Translations under genes and position numbers: made by a program
Assembly: GCA_965198725.1 (NCBI GenBank)
Contig: CBDAPX010000001.1
Coordinates: forward strand, 248,001-312,000
Direction: 5' to 3'
DNA length: 64,000 nt
From: CBDAPX01 sp965198725
Lineage (GTDB): Bacteria; Pseudomonadota; Alphaproteobacteria; Rhodobacterales; Rhodobacteraceae
Notes under the pieces: generated by a model
Databases searched by the model: none
What the model saw: only the letters and a program-made list of their open reading frames with translations
What the model was told of the DNA's origin: nothing
Shown: piece by piece, positions 25,273 to 34,940 of the stretch
Position numbering within the stretch: the first letter of the stretch is position 1
How the letters are laid out: every line of letters begins with the position of its first letter

Positions 25273-28200
25273 CGGATTGCGCGCTCAGGTCTTGCAAAGT
25301 ATTTGTTTCGTTGTTTTGCGCCGATATGACATCGGGCATAAGCCCGCCTTCGCGAACACGCGAAGACAGATTCAACAAATGTCCCGCGACTGCTTGTAAA
25401 AGGCTGAGGGCGACGGATGCGTCGTTTTCCATCACGGCCCGGAACTCTTCTGCGCCGATGCGCAAAAAGGTCGATGGTTGCGACGCCGTAAACCGAATTT
25501 GCCGCTCTTCATTCATGATAATCGCCAAATCTCCGATCAGACGCCCCGGCGTGATCGTGGTGAGCGGTGGGTCATCAGGACCCATTTCCGGCCAGCGAAG
25601 CTCCCCTTCGCCTTTCAGACAAAGATAGGCCGCATCTGCACGTTGATTGAAATCAAAAATGACCTGCCCTGCCTCGGCCTTGTACCATTGCGCCGAAAAG
25701 GCCAGCAGACGCTGGTTTTTGGGGGACAGGTTTTCAAACAACGGGGTCGAGGCGATGATCCGCATCTTGCGCCGCAAGTCATCCGCACCGCGTTCATCCA
25801 GATCAAGATCTTCTTCGACGGCGTCTTTAACGTCGCCGAGGCGACCGTTTTTGATTTCGATATGGATATCGTAAAGATGCGGGTTCACGAAATGATCCTC
25901 CATGAAGATCATCGTCGTATCTGGCAAAAGCTGTTGCAGCTTGGCCCGCGTTGCCGCACGGCTTTGGCTGTCATGACTGGCCAGCGCCTTATCCAGGATC
26001 AGGACATCCGGGCGTTTGATCCCCGCCGAGCTGAAGGCCGCGCGTTCCTGAATGACCGTGGGCAGGTTGGCACCGCCCAGACCCGCAGGCAGATCATAGA
26101 TAATCGACGTGACGCGCCGGCGCATGTCGAGGGCGGCCAAAACCTCGGCCACTTCGTTCTCGATTTCCTCGGCATAGGCACCGGCCATCAGGGCCACACG
26201 ACCGTAAATGGCATTCTCAAGAACCGTCAGGCGCGGAATGTAATTGTCGTCTGAGATCGGGATGAAACGATTGCCGATCGCGTCCCGCAGGCGCGGCGCC
26301 TGCGTTCTGCGCAAGGCTACGATCTTACGCTTGTAACGGTCTGGAAAGCTGGGTCCGATCTGTTCGGCGGTTAACAGGAACGGAACTGTCAGCAACAAGG
26401 CGCGTTCGTCTTCGTCCAGCCGATCCACACCGACTGTATCCTCTTTTTCCGAGATGGCGAGCAGACGCATATAGGTGTCTTAGGGTATACCCAGTTTGCG
26501 AAACAGCGGGTGATCGGTAGCGTCCTTGCCAAAGGTCTGTTTGAGCGTTCCAACCACCGCCTCGGCAATCTCAAGCGCCTCATCCGCGAGGTCTTGATCA
26601 TCCAGCATTTGCAAGAACCCGGTCTCGGATATCAGTTCTTCGGTCGGTATTTCCCGCACGGGCGAAGCAAAAAGAAGGTTGCCACCCAGCGGCACCGCCG
26701 GGTTGAACTCGTTCGGATCGAACCGGTGCACATATTGCAGCAGGTCTCGCTTTCTTAGCCGTTCTTCGACTTCACCACGCACCGCTACGATATCGCGCGC
26801 GAGACTTTTGTGCAGGTCCGGGTTCAGCATGGACCTCAGCGTGCGCCGGAACATTGCTTCGTCAATGCCCATCGCTTCGACCAGCTTGAACCACCAGTCC
26901 CGTACATCTTCACCGTCGTCCAGCCCGGCAAGGCTGGGATCGACCCACAGGGCGTCCAATTCGTCCGTACTGTTGCCGGTACGACGGGCCTCGACCAGCG
27001 CGCGGCTTTCGCCTTTGGGATCCCATGACACGGTTTGCGGCCGAATGCGCAGAGGCATCAACAAGTTATCCCCCAACGTGCCGTCAAACAAATAAGGCCG
27101 GGAATGCGCATAGCCGATGCGGGCCGCAATCACCGCCTGATGCAAACTGTCCAGCGGTTTGCCCGCTACTGTCACCTGCCCGGTCGCGGGCAAGGTTTCA
27201 CGCGTTAAAAGCTCTGCGATCGCGCGCCGTTCCAATGGGCTGCTGGATTTGATGGCGACCCGGGACCCGGACGGGATCGTCAGGTTTATATCCTCCAACA
27301 CGGTATTGCCGTCCTGATCCGTCACGGTCACGCCGTCGATCTCAATATCTCCGCGCAGATAAGGAATATCGTTCGGCTCACCTTCAAACAGTTCTTCGGG
27401 GATCATGTCGCTGGGCGCAAAACGCTCTGTCACGATTTCCCAGCGCAACGACATGTCCTGCACCTGATTGTAATAGGCAAGCAACTCTTTCCAGGGCGAT
27501 GCGATATCCTTGTACGCGCCCAGCGCCGCCACCAGAGCGCCCACTGTGATTTCCCCAGTGATGGCGAGGTAACCGCCAACCGCATAAAAGAAAAACGGGG
27601 TCAGCTGCGTGATGAAGTTGTTGAGAAACTTCATAAAGAATTTCTTTTGGTAGATCTGGAACCGAATACCAAACAGCCGACCCAAACGATCGGTGAACTG
27701 GGCCTGACGGAACCGCCACCCACCATTGGCGCGCAAATCACCGATCCCGGCAGCGGTTTCGCCGATTTCAGACGACAACGCGCGGACCTCTTTGATCCGG
27801 TCCTTGTTCAGAAGGTTGATCTGACGTTGCAGCATGGGGATCAGCCAAGCCTGCAGCGGGATCAACGCAACAGAGGCCAGACCGAACCAGATGCTTTGCG
27901 CAAAGAGAAACGCCATGATCGTCAGCATCTGACCGGCTTGAAAAACCGGCTGTGCAACCGCGTCGCCCATCAGCCCGCCCATCGGCTCGGCCTCGGACGT
28001 GACCATGGACACCAGCTCTCCTTGGCTGGTCGTTCGGAAATAGCTTTGCGGAAACCGCATCATGCGCCCGATCAGCTGATACCGGAACCGCCGCAACATC
28101 CGCTCTGCCAACACGCCCTTCATTGTGTTGATGCGCATTTTCATCAAGCCGCTGGCCAGAACGGTTCCAAGGAACAAACCACACAGGACCAGCAAAAACT

Positions 28201-28390
28201 GGATCTGAGTCATCTGCATCCCAAAGAAAGTGACGTTATCGGTGGTCGACCCGATCGCGTCGTTGATGATCATCTTGGGGAGTTCGAGTGATGCGTAGAG
28301 AAACGGGAAAGACAGTACCGTAACGATCAACAGGACAAACTGTTCGCGCTTCGAATGCTTCCAAATAAAGGCAAACAGCGTTTTTTCCAT
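25265..28390 (-). pseudogene. ABC exporter-like protein with degenerate ATPase and C-terminal cyclic-nucleotide-binding domain, broken by an ochre codon
   Basis: One 1041-codon frame is interrupted by TAA at 26480-26482 (codon 637); the frame continues after it without shift (DTYMRLLAISEKED). Residues 15-320 form a six-helix type IV exporter membrane domain. The nucleotide-binding domain (from about 345) lacks a P-loop (SGSRVAIKSSSPLERRA) and contains a large insertion. Past the stop it has LTVLENAIYG, no LSGGQ, and a Walker B-like VLILDKALASHD without the catalytic Glu. A Crp-type cNMP-binding domain occupies about residues 870-1000 (TPLFENLSPKNQRLLAF, GRLIGDLAIIM). The TAA separates transporter from the regulatory part. 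Translation of the second part from ATG 26470 has no visible ribosome site. It is followed by the overlapping CPBP gene. Confidence 0.82.
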
Positions 28391-28582
28391 GAACCAAACC
28401 TAATCTTAAGCGGCTGTATCTGCGTGTCGCAGGCACCTTCCACGGGCAAATTCAATGTCCCGCCGGACGGCTATAGGGTAGGTTTGAGGATGTGTGATTA
28501 CAAGGATCGTGCGCGAACAGGTTTTGTTCGCAACTGACGCGACCAAGGATCGGGCCGCGTCAGGCAGGTCTTTGAAACAGCG

Positions 28583-29431
28583 TTAGTTTTGGATTTCCTG
28601 AACTTTCATGACCAAGTCGTTCCAGTTACGCTGGTTTTCGATGTCATGTTCCAGCCCCTGCTCGTCCGCGATGGTAAAGCGTTTGATCGCCGGGGTTTTG
28701 CTGGTGGCCTGATACAGCCAATAGGCTTCAGCCTTGAGCGCATCATCGATCGGCTTGTCGATGGATTCGTAAACCATCTGTTTACAGGCGTTGATCGACT
28801 CTGCCGGGAACTGCGCAATGCGATTGGCCAAGGCGTCAACATAGGCGTCGATCTCATCCTCGTTCAATGCCTTGTTGATGGTACCCATCGCTTCGGCTTG
28901 ATCGGCGTCGTAATCCTGTGAGCTCAAGATAATTTCCAACGCGCGACCCAATCCGGTCTGGCGCGCCATGCGCGACGCACCGCCGCCGCAGGGCAGGATA
29001 CCCATGCCGACTTCCATTTGCATGAATTTGAACTTGCCACGCACAGCAAAGCGCATGTCCAGCGCCAGGGCCAGTTCATGCCCGCCGCCACGGGCAAAGC
29101 CTTCGAGTTTGGCGATGGTGGCTTGCGGCACCTTGCTGATCCGTTCACAGATCGCCTGAAGATCAAGAAGCTGGGCCTCATCCCGCGATACGGCCTCTGT
29201 CGACATATCCTTCAGCAATTCGGTGTCGTAATGGCAGACCCAGATTTCAGGGTTAGCCGATTGGAACACAACAACCTTAACAGAGCGGTCCCGCTCCAGC
29301 CGCATTGCGAGGCTGTTCAAATCGGCCAGCATTTCCTGACCTTGCACGTTGACTGAGCCAAAGTTGAACGTGACAGTGGCGATTGCGTCCTTCACTTCTA
29401 CCGTAAACGTTTGAAAATTCTTGTATTTCAT
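28583..29431 (-). CDS. Enoyl-CoA hydratase/isomerase family (crotonase) protein
   Basis: A 282-residue crotonase-fold protein. Oxyanion-hole sequence FARGGGHELALALDMRFA is near residue 110 and GMGILPCGGGASRMARQTG near 145, followed by the family's trimer-forming C-terminal helices. The usual first catalytic Glu position is replaced in a region reading LEGFARGGGHELA, which keeps a Glu; the exact chemistry cannot be stated. A GGAAGAG site precedes the ATG at 29431. Substrate unknown; stands alone. Confidence 0.82.
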   Translation of the reverse strand: MKYKNFQTFTVEVKDAIATVTFNFGSVNVQGQEMLADLNSLAMRLERDRSVKVVVFQSANPEIWVCHYDTELLKDMSTEAVSRDEAQLLDLQAICERISKVPQATIAKLEGFARGGGHELALALDMRFAVRGKFKFMQMEVGMGILPCGGGASRMARQTGLGRALEIILSSQDYDADQAEAMGTINKALNEDEIDAYVDALANRIAQFPAESINACKQMVYESIDKPIDDALKAEAYWLYQATSKTPAIKRFTIADEQGLEHDIENQRNWNDLVMKVQEIQN

Positions 29432-29690
29432 TGCTCTTCCTTTCCTGCGGCGACCATTCTCCGGCTGCCTGCGGCTATGGGTTTAATTCGGTCGGGAATG
29501 CAGAGCCCCGACAGGAGCAACACATATTTTAGCTTCTGTTTGATTGTAATTGAGCCAAATGCGGCGTCAGAATTCGTTTTTAATGTATAATTAGACCACC
29601 AACATGATCTGCATCGGCCTTGTGTTCGGGCTTGTACCTGTTGGGGGGGCAACGCTATGCCATTTGCAACAATCCCGAGGGAGACCAGCC

Positions 29691-31454
29691 ATGCTCAAGC
29701 GCAAGTTCGATAAGTCAAAACTGCCCAGTCGCCACGTCACCGAAGGCCCGGAACGGGCACCGCATCGGTCGTATTTCTATGCGATGGGCTTGAGTGAGGA
29801 AGAGATCCATCAACCGCTGGTCGGCGTGGCCACCTGCTGGAATGAAGCCGCGCCATGTAACATCGCGCTGAACCGTCAAGCACAGGCAGTGAAGCTGGGC
29901 GTAAAAGCCGCTGACGGGACACCCCGTGAATTCACGACGATCACCGTAACCGACGGGATCGCGATGGGCCACGAAGGCATGCGGTCATCGCTCGCCTCTC
30001 GCGAAGCGATTGCAGACACGGTCGAATTGACCATGCGCGGGCACTGCTATGACGCCATCGTTGGTCTGGCCGGTTGCGATAAATCGTTGCCGGGCATGAT
30101 GATGGCCATGATCCGGCTGAACGTGCCGTCGGTCTTTGTCTATGGCGGGTCGATCCTGCCGGGGCGCGCGCCGAACGTGGCGGGTGTTCCAGAAGAGTAC
30201 CTGAACCGCGACCTGACCGTTCAGGACATGTTCGAAGCGGTCGGCAAACACCAGAACAACCAATTGTCGGGCACGGCCCTAGAAGTGCTGGAACGGGTGG
30301 CTTGTCCGTCTGCCGGCGCTTGCGGTGGCCAGTTCACCGCGAACACCATGGCCTGTGTGTCCGAAGCGATCGGTTTGGCGCTGATGCATTCGTCGGGCGC
30401 ACCGGCACCTTATGAAAGCCGCGACCAGTACGGCGAAGCATCCGGTCAGGCGGTCATGAACCTGATCGAGAAAAACATCCGTGCACGCGATGTTGTGACG
30501 ATGAAGTCACTGGAAAACGCAGCCCGTGTCGTGGCCTGCACTGGCGGGTCGACCAACGCAGGTCTGCATCTTCCCGCCATGGCGCACGAGGCCGGGATCG
30601 ACTTTTTCCTTGATGACGTCTGCGAGATTTTCCGCGACACGCCGTATTTCGTCGACCTCAAACCGGGCGGCCAATACGTGGCCAAAGACCTCTATGAGGC
30701 GGGCGGCGTGCCTGTGGTTATGAAAGAGCTGCGCAAGGCGGGTCTGCTGCACGAAGACTGCATGACCGCCACCGGCTATTCGATGGGCGAAGAGTTGGAC
30801 AAGATCGACCGCGAGGCGGACGGCAAAGTCATCTATCCGGTGGAAACCCCGATCAGCACCACAGGCGGCGTTGTGGGCCTGAAAGGCAACCTGGCGCCTG
30901 AAGGCGCAATCGTGAAAATCGCCGGCATGTCCGAAGAAGACATCGTGTTCACCGGCCCGGCCCGCGTTTTCGAATGTGAACAGGACGCCTTCGATGCGGT
31001 GCAAGAGCGTGCGTACAAAGAAGGTGAAGTCATCGTGATCAGGAACGAAGGTCCGGCAGGTGGCCCCGGCATGCGTGAAATGCTGGCAACCACAGCGGCC
31101 TTGTCTGGTCAGGGCATGGGCAAGAAAGTTGCCCTGATCACGGATGGACGTTTCTCGGGCGCGACACGCGGGTTCTGTGTGGGTCACGTCGGACCCGAAG
31201 CCTATCACGGCGGACCGATTGCCTTGTTGAAAGACGGTGACATGATCACGCTCAACGCGATCGAAGGATCGATCAGCGTTGACCTGACGGACGAAGAACT
31301 GGCCGCACGTAAAGCCGCGTGGGCAGGTCCGCGTGAAACGATCTATGCATCGGGCGCTCTATGGAAATATGCCCAACTGGTCGGATCGACCTACAAGGGT
31401 GCTGTGACACATCCGGGCGGTCAGGCAGAAAAACACGACTACATGTCGCTTTGA
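29691..31454 (+). CDS. ilvD: Dihydroxy-acid dehydratase
   Basis: A 587-residue Fe-S enzyme converting 2,3-dihydroxy-3-methylbutanoate (and the methylpentanoate) to the 2-keto acids for valine, leucine and isoleucine synthesis. Cluster-binding cysteines appear in CWNEAAPCN, VGLAGCDKSLPGMMMA and CPSAGACGGQFTANTM. The C-terminal domain has ITDGRFSGATRGFCVGHVGPE. The ATG at 29691 follows CGAGGGAGA and gives MLKRKFDKSKLPSRHVTEG as in homologues; the open frame extends 29 codons upstream. The 259 bases upstream hold no gene and probably the promoter. Single-gene unit. Confidence 0.96.
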   Translation: MLKRKFDKSKLPSRHVTEGPERAPHRSYFYAMGLSEEEIHQPLVGVATCWNEAAPCNIALNRQAQAVKLGVKAADGTPREFTTITVTDGIAMGHEGMRSSLASREAIADTVELTMRGHCYDAIVGLAGCDKSLPGMMMAMIRLNVPSVFVYGGSILPGRAPNVAGVPEEYLNRDLTVQDMFEAVGKHQNNQLSGTALEVLERVACPSAGACGGQFTANTMACVSEAIGLALMHSSGAPAPYESRDQYGEASGQAVMNLIEKNIRARDVVTMKSLENAARVVACTGGSTNAGLHLPAMAHEAGIDFFLDDVCEIFRDTPYFVDLKPGGQYVAKDLYEAGGVPVVMKELRKAGLLHEDCMTATGYSMGEELDKIDREADGKVIYPVETPISTTGGVVGLKGNLAPEGAIVKIAGMSEEDIVFTGPARVFECEQDAFDAVQERAYKEGEVIVIRNEGPAGGPGMREMLATTAALSGQGMGKKVALITDGRFSGATRGFCVGHVGPEAYHGGPIALLKDGDMITLNAIEGSISVDLTDEELAARKAAWAGPRETIYASGALWKYAQLVGSTYKGAVTHPGGQAEKHDYMSL

Positions 31455-31613
31455 TCCATTTGGTGCGGCCTGCCCCGACGGGCCGCACCGCTTTGCCACA
31501 GACCTATTATTTTCCAAATAGAAACAATTACCCGCTTTATTTGTCGTGACGGCTTTCGTTAGATGCTATTCACGAAACAATACGGGCAGCACGGGTTCTG
31601 GGGCGTCTCTGAC

Positions 31614-32375
31614 ATGAGCAGGGTAATGGATAAGATTTTTCAGGTCGGCACCTTGCGTCGTTGGCGCCGGGCGGCGCGCGGCGCCAAACAGTCCGACTTG
31701 GCCACGTTGCGCCGGCAAAGGTTCCATGCGCGTCAATTGCGGACCCATCTGGACGACTTGATTCACGTCGCCGACGGCCAGCTGGCCTTGCCCATGATCG
31801 GCAGCGGCAACTTTCACAAACCGCATGGCACTGATTGGTCCTGGCGCCCCGAAGCGTGGAGCGGCCCGTTACCAGTGCCTGGCATTTCTTCGATGCCAAC
31901 CAATTCCAGCTTGGGCGAAGAGGTCACGCTGTTTCATGATTGCAGCTATTCCGAGCTGACGCTGCGCCAGTTGCGCAACACGCAGGAAGAAGACCTGGCG
32001 CCATATGGTCTACGGCTGGATGTCTTCAACTTTGACGGGTCGTTCCTGTCGCTGGTGGTCAACTTGCCGCATGATGCAACTGATGGGTTGAACCGTGACC
32101 ACATCCTGCGAGTTGACTCGATTGTCGAACTTGAAAAACCGCTCGAAATCTTTGCCCGGATGAACATCAAACACGGGCCGAACACGGAACAGATCGTACG
32201 GGAACTGCCCTTATCGGGTAAAAACATCACGGTCGAGTTTGATCTGGCCTATTCGAGGCTCAACGAAAAGCGGGTTGAACGGGCTTGGCTGGATCTGATC
32301 TTTGAAGGGCCGCAAATGAACCAGATCACCTTGCGCGATCTGACCATCATGCGCCTGCCACGCGCCGCGATTTAA
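31614..32375 (+). CDS. DUF6478-type conserved hypothetical protein
   Basis: A 253-residue protein starting MSRVMDKIFQVGTLRRW; an ATG at 31563 is an alternative. A basic N-terminus (RRWRRAARGAKQSDLATLRRQR) is followed by IHVADGQLALP and a C-terminal region of beta-type sequence (LRLDVFNFDGSFLSLVVNLP; LEIFARMNIKHGPNTEQI). It resembles a family restricted to Rhodobacterales (DUF6478, assigned from memory of the family's appearance). Function unknown. The next gene starts 10 bases downstream, so the two form a pair. Confidence 0.7.
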   Translation: MSRVMDKIFQVGTLRRWRRAARGAKQSDLATLRRQRFHARQLRTHLDDLIHVADGQLALPMIGSGNFHKPHGTDWSWRPEAWSGPLPVPGISSMPTNSSLGEEVTLFHDCSYSELTLRQLRNTQEEDLAPYGLRLDVFNFDGSFLSLVVNLPHDATDGLNRDHILRVDSIVELEKPLEIFARMNIKHGPNTEQIVRELPLSGKNITVEFDLAYSRLNEKRVERAWLDLIFEGPQMNQITLRDLTIMRLPRAAI

Positions 32376-32385
32376 GGGGTTGGGT

Positions 32386-32766
32386 ATGACAGATGTAACG
32401 GTGACAAAAACTCGGTTTCGAAACGGTGTTTGGGAAGGCATCGTCGAAGGTTCAGCTGAAACCGGAGAAGCGCCAGCAATCCGCGTGACCTATCTGGATC
32501 AGCCATTGGATGCGGTCGAAATCACCCCGAATGGGGACGATGGCGCTTGGTTGTTGAAAATCCCGGTTCCACAAAAGGCGATTGCAGACGGTGTTCATAC
32601 TTTCCTGATCCGGGACGCTGGTACCGATCAAAAACTGGCCGATTTCACGATGATCGCCGGCGAGGCGGCCACCGACGACATGCGCGCCGAGATTGCCCTG
32701 TTGCGCGCCGAGTTGGACATGCTCAAACGCGCGTTTCGGAGACATTGCGTTGAAACAACGACGTAA
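32386..32766 (+). CDS. Hypothetical protein paired with the DUF6478-type gene
   Basis: A 126-residue soluble protein starting MTDVTVTKTRFRNGVWEG, with AAGGGG about 10 bases upstream. The first 80 residues look beta-rich (WEGIVEGS, IRVTYLDQPLDAVEIT, WLLKIPVP, HTFLIRDAG). The last 30 form a predicted coiled coil (DDMRAEIALLRAELDMLKRAFRRH). It is not recognised by function. Linked to the preceding gene in one transcription unit. Confidence 0.6.
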   Translation: MTDVTVTKTRFRNGVWEGIVEGSAETGEAPAIRVTYLDQPLDAVEITPNGDDGAWLLKIPVPQKAIADGVHTFLIRDAGTDQKLADFTMIAGEAATDDMRAEIALLRAELDMLKRAFRRHCVETTT

Positions 32767-32971
32767 TACAGGTTTTTGGCGGGCCCTTTTACCACTATCG
32801 TTTGCTGCTGACTAAGTTTGCCGGAAGCTACAAAAGAAGCCATAATGGCTTGTCAGTTACTACAACGAGACCTATGAATTTTTCAGAATCGGTTTTTTCA
32901 TAGATTCAATCACCCACTGGCACGTCTGGTATTGACCATTTGTTTCCGAAGTCTACGCGATCCGAACCGGT

Positions 32972-33724
32972 TCAAGCCAACAAATCGAACTCCTGCCCGC
33001 CGATACGGATGTTGATCTCGGACTGGCCGTCGCCGTCGACAAGGGCCCACAGGATCTGGCCGGTCGGGCGGTAGATCACGAAGGCTTCGTCCACGCCATC
33101 TGCCCCCGCCGAAGCCGTGTTCGTGACGTTGACCTGGAATTGGTCCCGCGTTGCCGCGCCGCCATAGACCAGCACGTCGCCCTCGGCGGCGTTGTAATCC
33201 TGGATCCAGTCTGACCCGTGATCCGCGATGCCGAGGTGGAAGAACCGGTCCCCGTCCGCGCCACCATTGACCCGGTCCGAGCCAAAGCCGCCGTTTACGA
33301 AATCGAAACCATCTCCGCCGAAAATGAGATCGCCAAAGGCCGAGCCTGTCATCACGTCGTCGCCGGTGCCGCCAATGACCGTGTCCGCGCCAAAGCCGCC
33401 AGCGATGTCGTCATTGCCTGCATCCCCGCGCAGTTCGTCATTGCCATAACCGCCGTCAATTGTGTCATTGCCGTCGCCGCCAAACAAAACGTCGCGCAGA
33501 TCGTTCACGCTCGTGCCACCAATGATCGAGTCATTTCCCTCACCGCCGATCAGCGTGTCAACGCCATCGCCGCCGTCCAACGTGTCGTTACCAGCCTGGC
33601 CATCGAGGCGGTCGTTGCCTGACGTGCCTGTCAAAGTAAGGCTCACATAATCGCTCAGTTCAGCATAGGTTAGTACTATGTCAGACAAAGCGAGAGTTTC
33701 CACGCTGGCGTCAAAGCTTGGCAC
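32972..33724 (-). pseudogene. RTX-type calcium-binding protein, N-terminal part lost at IS copy 3
   Basis: 250 codons remain of a secreted haemolysin-type repeat protein. Seven or more nonapeptide repeats of the GGxGxDxUx form are visible (GQAGNDTLDGG, GGEGNDSIIGG, GGDGNDTIDGG, GGFGADTVIGG). They are followed by a C-terminal region (RFFHLGIADHGSDWIQDYN) like the type I secretion end of alphaproteobacterial RTX proteins. The frame runs directly into the IS; the apparent GTG start is at the junction and is not the real start. What the lost N-terminal domain did cannot be known. A hairpin CTATGAA...TTCATAG (32872-32903) lies about 70 bases beyond the stop. Confidence 0.85.
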
Positions 33725-33758
33725 TGATCAGCCCCACCTGAGTGGTCCAATTTGATTG

Positions 33759-34466
33759 TTAGTGCATGATCGACCTTTGGTCCATCTTGACGACGGTTTC
33801 GGGAGCCGGTGGGCGGTAGCCTAGAGCACTGTGTGGTCGTTTCGTGTTGTAGTGCTTTCTCCATTCCTCAATCAGGATTTGTGCTTCGCGCAGGCTATAG
33901 AAGATTTCGCCGTTCAAGAACTCATCGCGGAAACGGGCGTTGAAGCTTTCGCAGTACCCATTCTCCCAAGGGCTGCCTGGTTCGATGTAAGCCGCCCTTG
34001 CGCCGACAGCCTTGATCCAGTCCTGCACGGCTTGCGCAACGAACTCAGGGCCATTGTCGGAACGGATGAACGACGGGATGCCGCGCAGAATGAACAGGTC
34101 GCTCAGCACATCGATCACATTGCCTGAGTTGAGCTTGCGATCCACGCGTATGGCCAAGCATTCCCGACTGTACTCGTCGATGATGTTGAGTGTGCGGAAA
34201 GCTTTACCATCGTCGGTGCGGCAGTGGACAAAGTCGTAAGACCAGACATGATCGCGGCGCTCTGGCCGAAGCCTGACACATGATCCATCATTCAGCCAAA
34301 GCCGCCCTTTCTTCGGTTGTTTCATTGGCACTTTCAGCCCCTCTCGTCGCCATAACCGTTCCACGCGCTTGTCATTCACATGCCAGCCAGCGTCTCTCAG
34401 TAGTGCCGCGATCCTACGATAGCCGTAGCGGCCATACTGCCGGGTCAGTTCGATCATATCAGCCAC
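33759..34466 (-). CDS. IS3-family transposase OrfB (copy 3)
   Basis: 235 residues from the first ATG, a mosaic of the variants seen in copies 1 and 2 (MIELTRQYG with GARAAYIEPG, and VVKMDQRSIMH at the end). DDE residues are intact. A short stretch (33955-34090) carries several synonymous changes relative to the other copies (for example CCCATTCTCCCAAGGGCTGCC), which suggests past exchange with a divergent copy. Confidence 0.9.
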   Translation of the reverse strand: MADMIELTRQYGRYGYRRIAALLRDAGWHVNDKRVERLWRREGLKVPMKQPKKGRLWLNDGSCVRLRPERRDHVWSYDFVHCRTDDGKAFRTLNIIDEYSRECLAIRVDRKLNSGNVIDVLSDLFILRGIPSFIRSDNGPEFVAQAVQDWIKAVGARAAYIEPGSPWENGYCESFNARFRDEFLNGEIFYSLREAQILIEEWRKHYNTKRPHSALGYRPPAPETVVKMDQRSIMH

Positions 34467-34606
34467 TAAACGTTCTTCATCCGGGCGACCCGCAGGTACT
34501 TTGCGCTGTGTGGATCGATGTTGTCTTAGAACCCGGCATGCCCGACGCTCCGAGATGTTCAGCTCAGCACGAACGCGATCAATACAGGCACGACGACGAG
34601 CGGGGC

Positions 34607-34885
34607 TCAGAAGTTTCCCTTTGCCGCCTCCGCCAAGATCAGCTTGTCCAGCGTCAGATCAGAAACGGCTTTGCGCAATCGCTCGTTCTCTTTTTGCAGA
34701 CGCTTCAGTTCCTTCAATTGATCCGTGCCCATTCCGCCGTATTTTTTCTTCCACCGGTAGTAGGTCTGTTCAGTCACACCGATCTGACGGATCGCATCCA
34801 GACGCGGCATCCCTTGCCCCGTCAGAACCTCAACCTGCCGTAACTTCGTGACAATCTCTTCTGGCTTTGGTCGCTTGTTGGCCAT
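34607..34885 (-). CDS. IS3-family transposase OrfA (copy 3)
   Basis: 92-residue helix-turn-helix and coiled-coil subunit with the same protein sequence as copy 1. It starts at ATG 34885 behind GGAGGAA. Its stop overlaps the upstream extension of the orfB frame. Confidence 0.9.
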   Translation of the reverse strand: MANKRPKPEEIVTKLRQVEVLTGQGMPRLDAIRQIGVTEQTYYRWKKKYGGMGTDQLKELKRLQKENERLRKAVSDLTLDKLILAEAAKGNF

Positions 34886-34940
34886 GTGTTTCCTCCGTTT
34901 CCTAAACATAGCGGAGGACCACTTCAGTGGGGGAAGACCA

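Larger units (their letters stand above)
33725..34940 (-). mobile_element. IS3-family (IS407-group-like) element, copy 3
   Basis: A 1216-bp copy with the same ends as copy 2. The flanking tetranucleotides differ (gcac left, atgt right), and the flanks are an RTX gene lacking its 5' end and a PEP-synthase-like gene whose natural 5' end is uncertain. The copy therefore joins two originally separate loci, most simply by homologous recombination between IS copies or an adjacent deletion. Confidence 0.92.

Noticed and set aside
32872..32903. Hairpin CTATGAA...TTCATAG as a regulatory RNA
   Set aside because: Seven-bp stem with an 18-base loop; too weak to call more than a possible terminator of the RTX gene.
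33218..33622. Plus-strand frame over the RTX repeats with repetitive codons
   Set aside because: Periodic antisense of the Gly/Asp repeat codons; no independent evidence.
33400..33640. Possible CRISPR-like periodic repeat
   Set aside because: The periodicity is 27 bases, matching nonapeptide RTX codons, with no spacers and no cas genes nearby.
34848..34940. N-terminal extension of the PEP-synthase-like protein into IS copy 3
   Set aside because: The extra 31 codons are antisense to orfA of the IS and are found at every copy, so they are not part of the gene.
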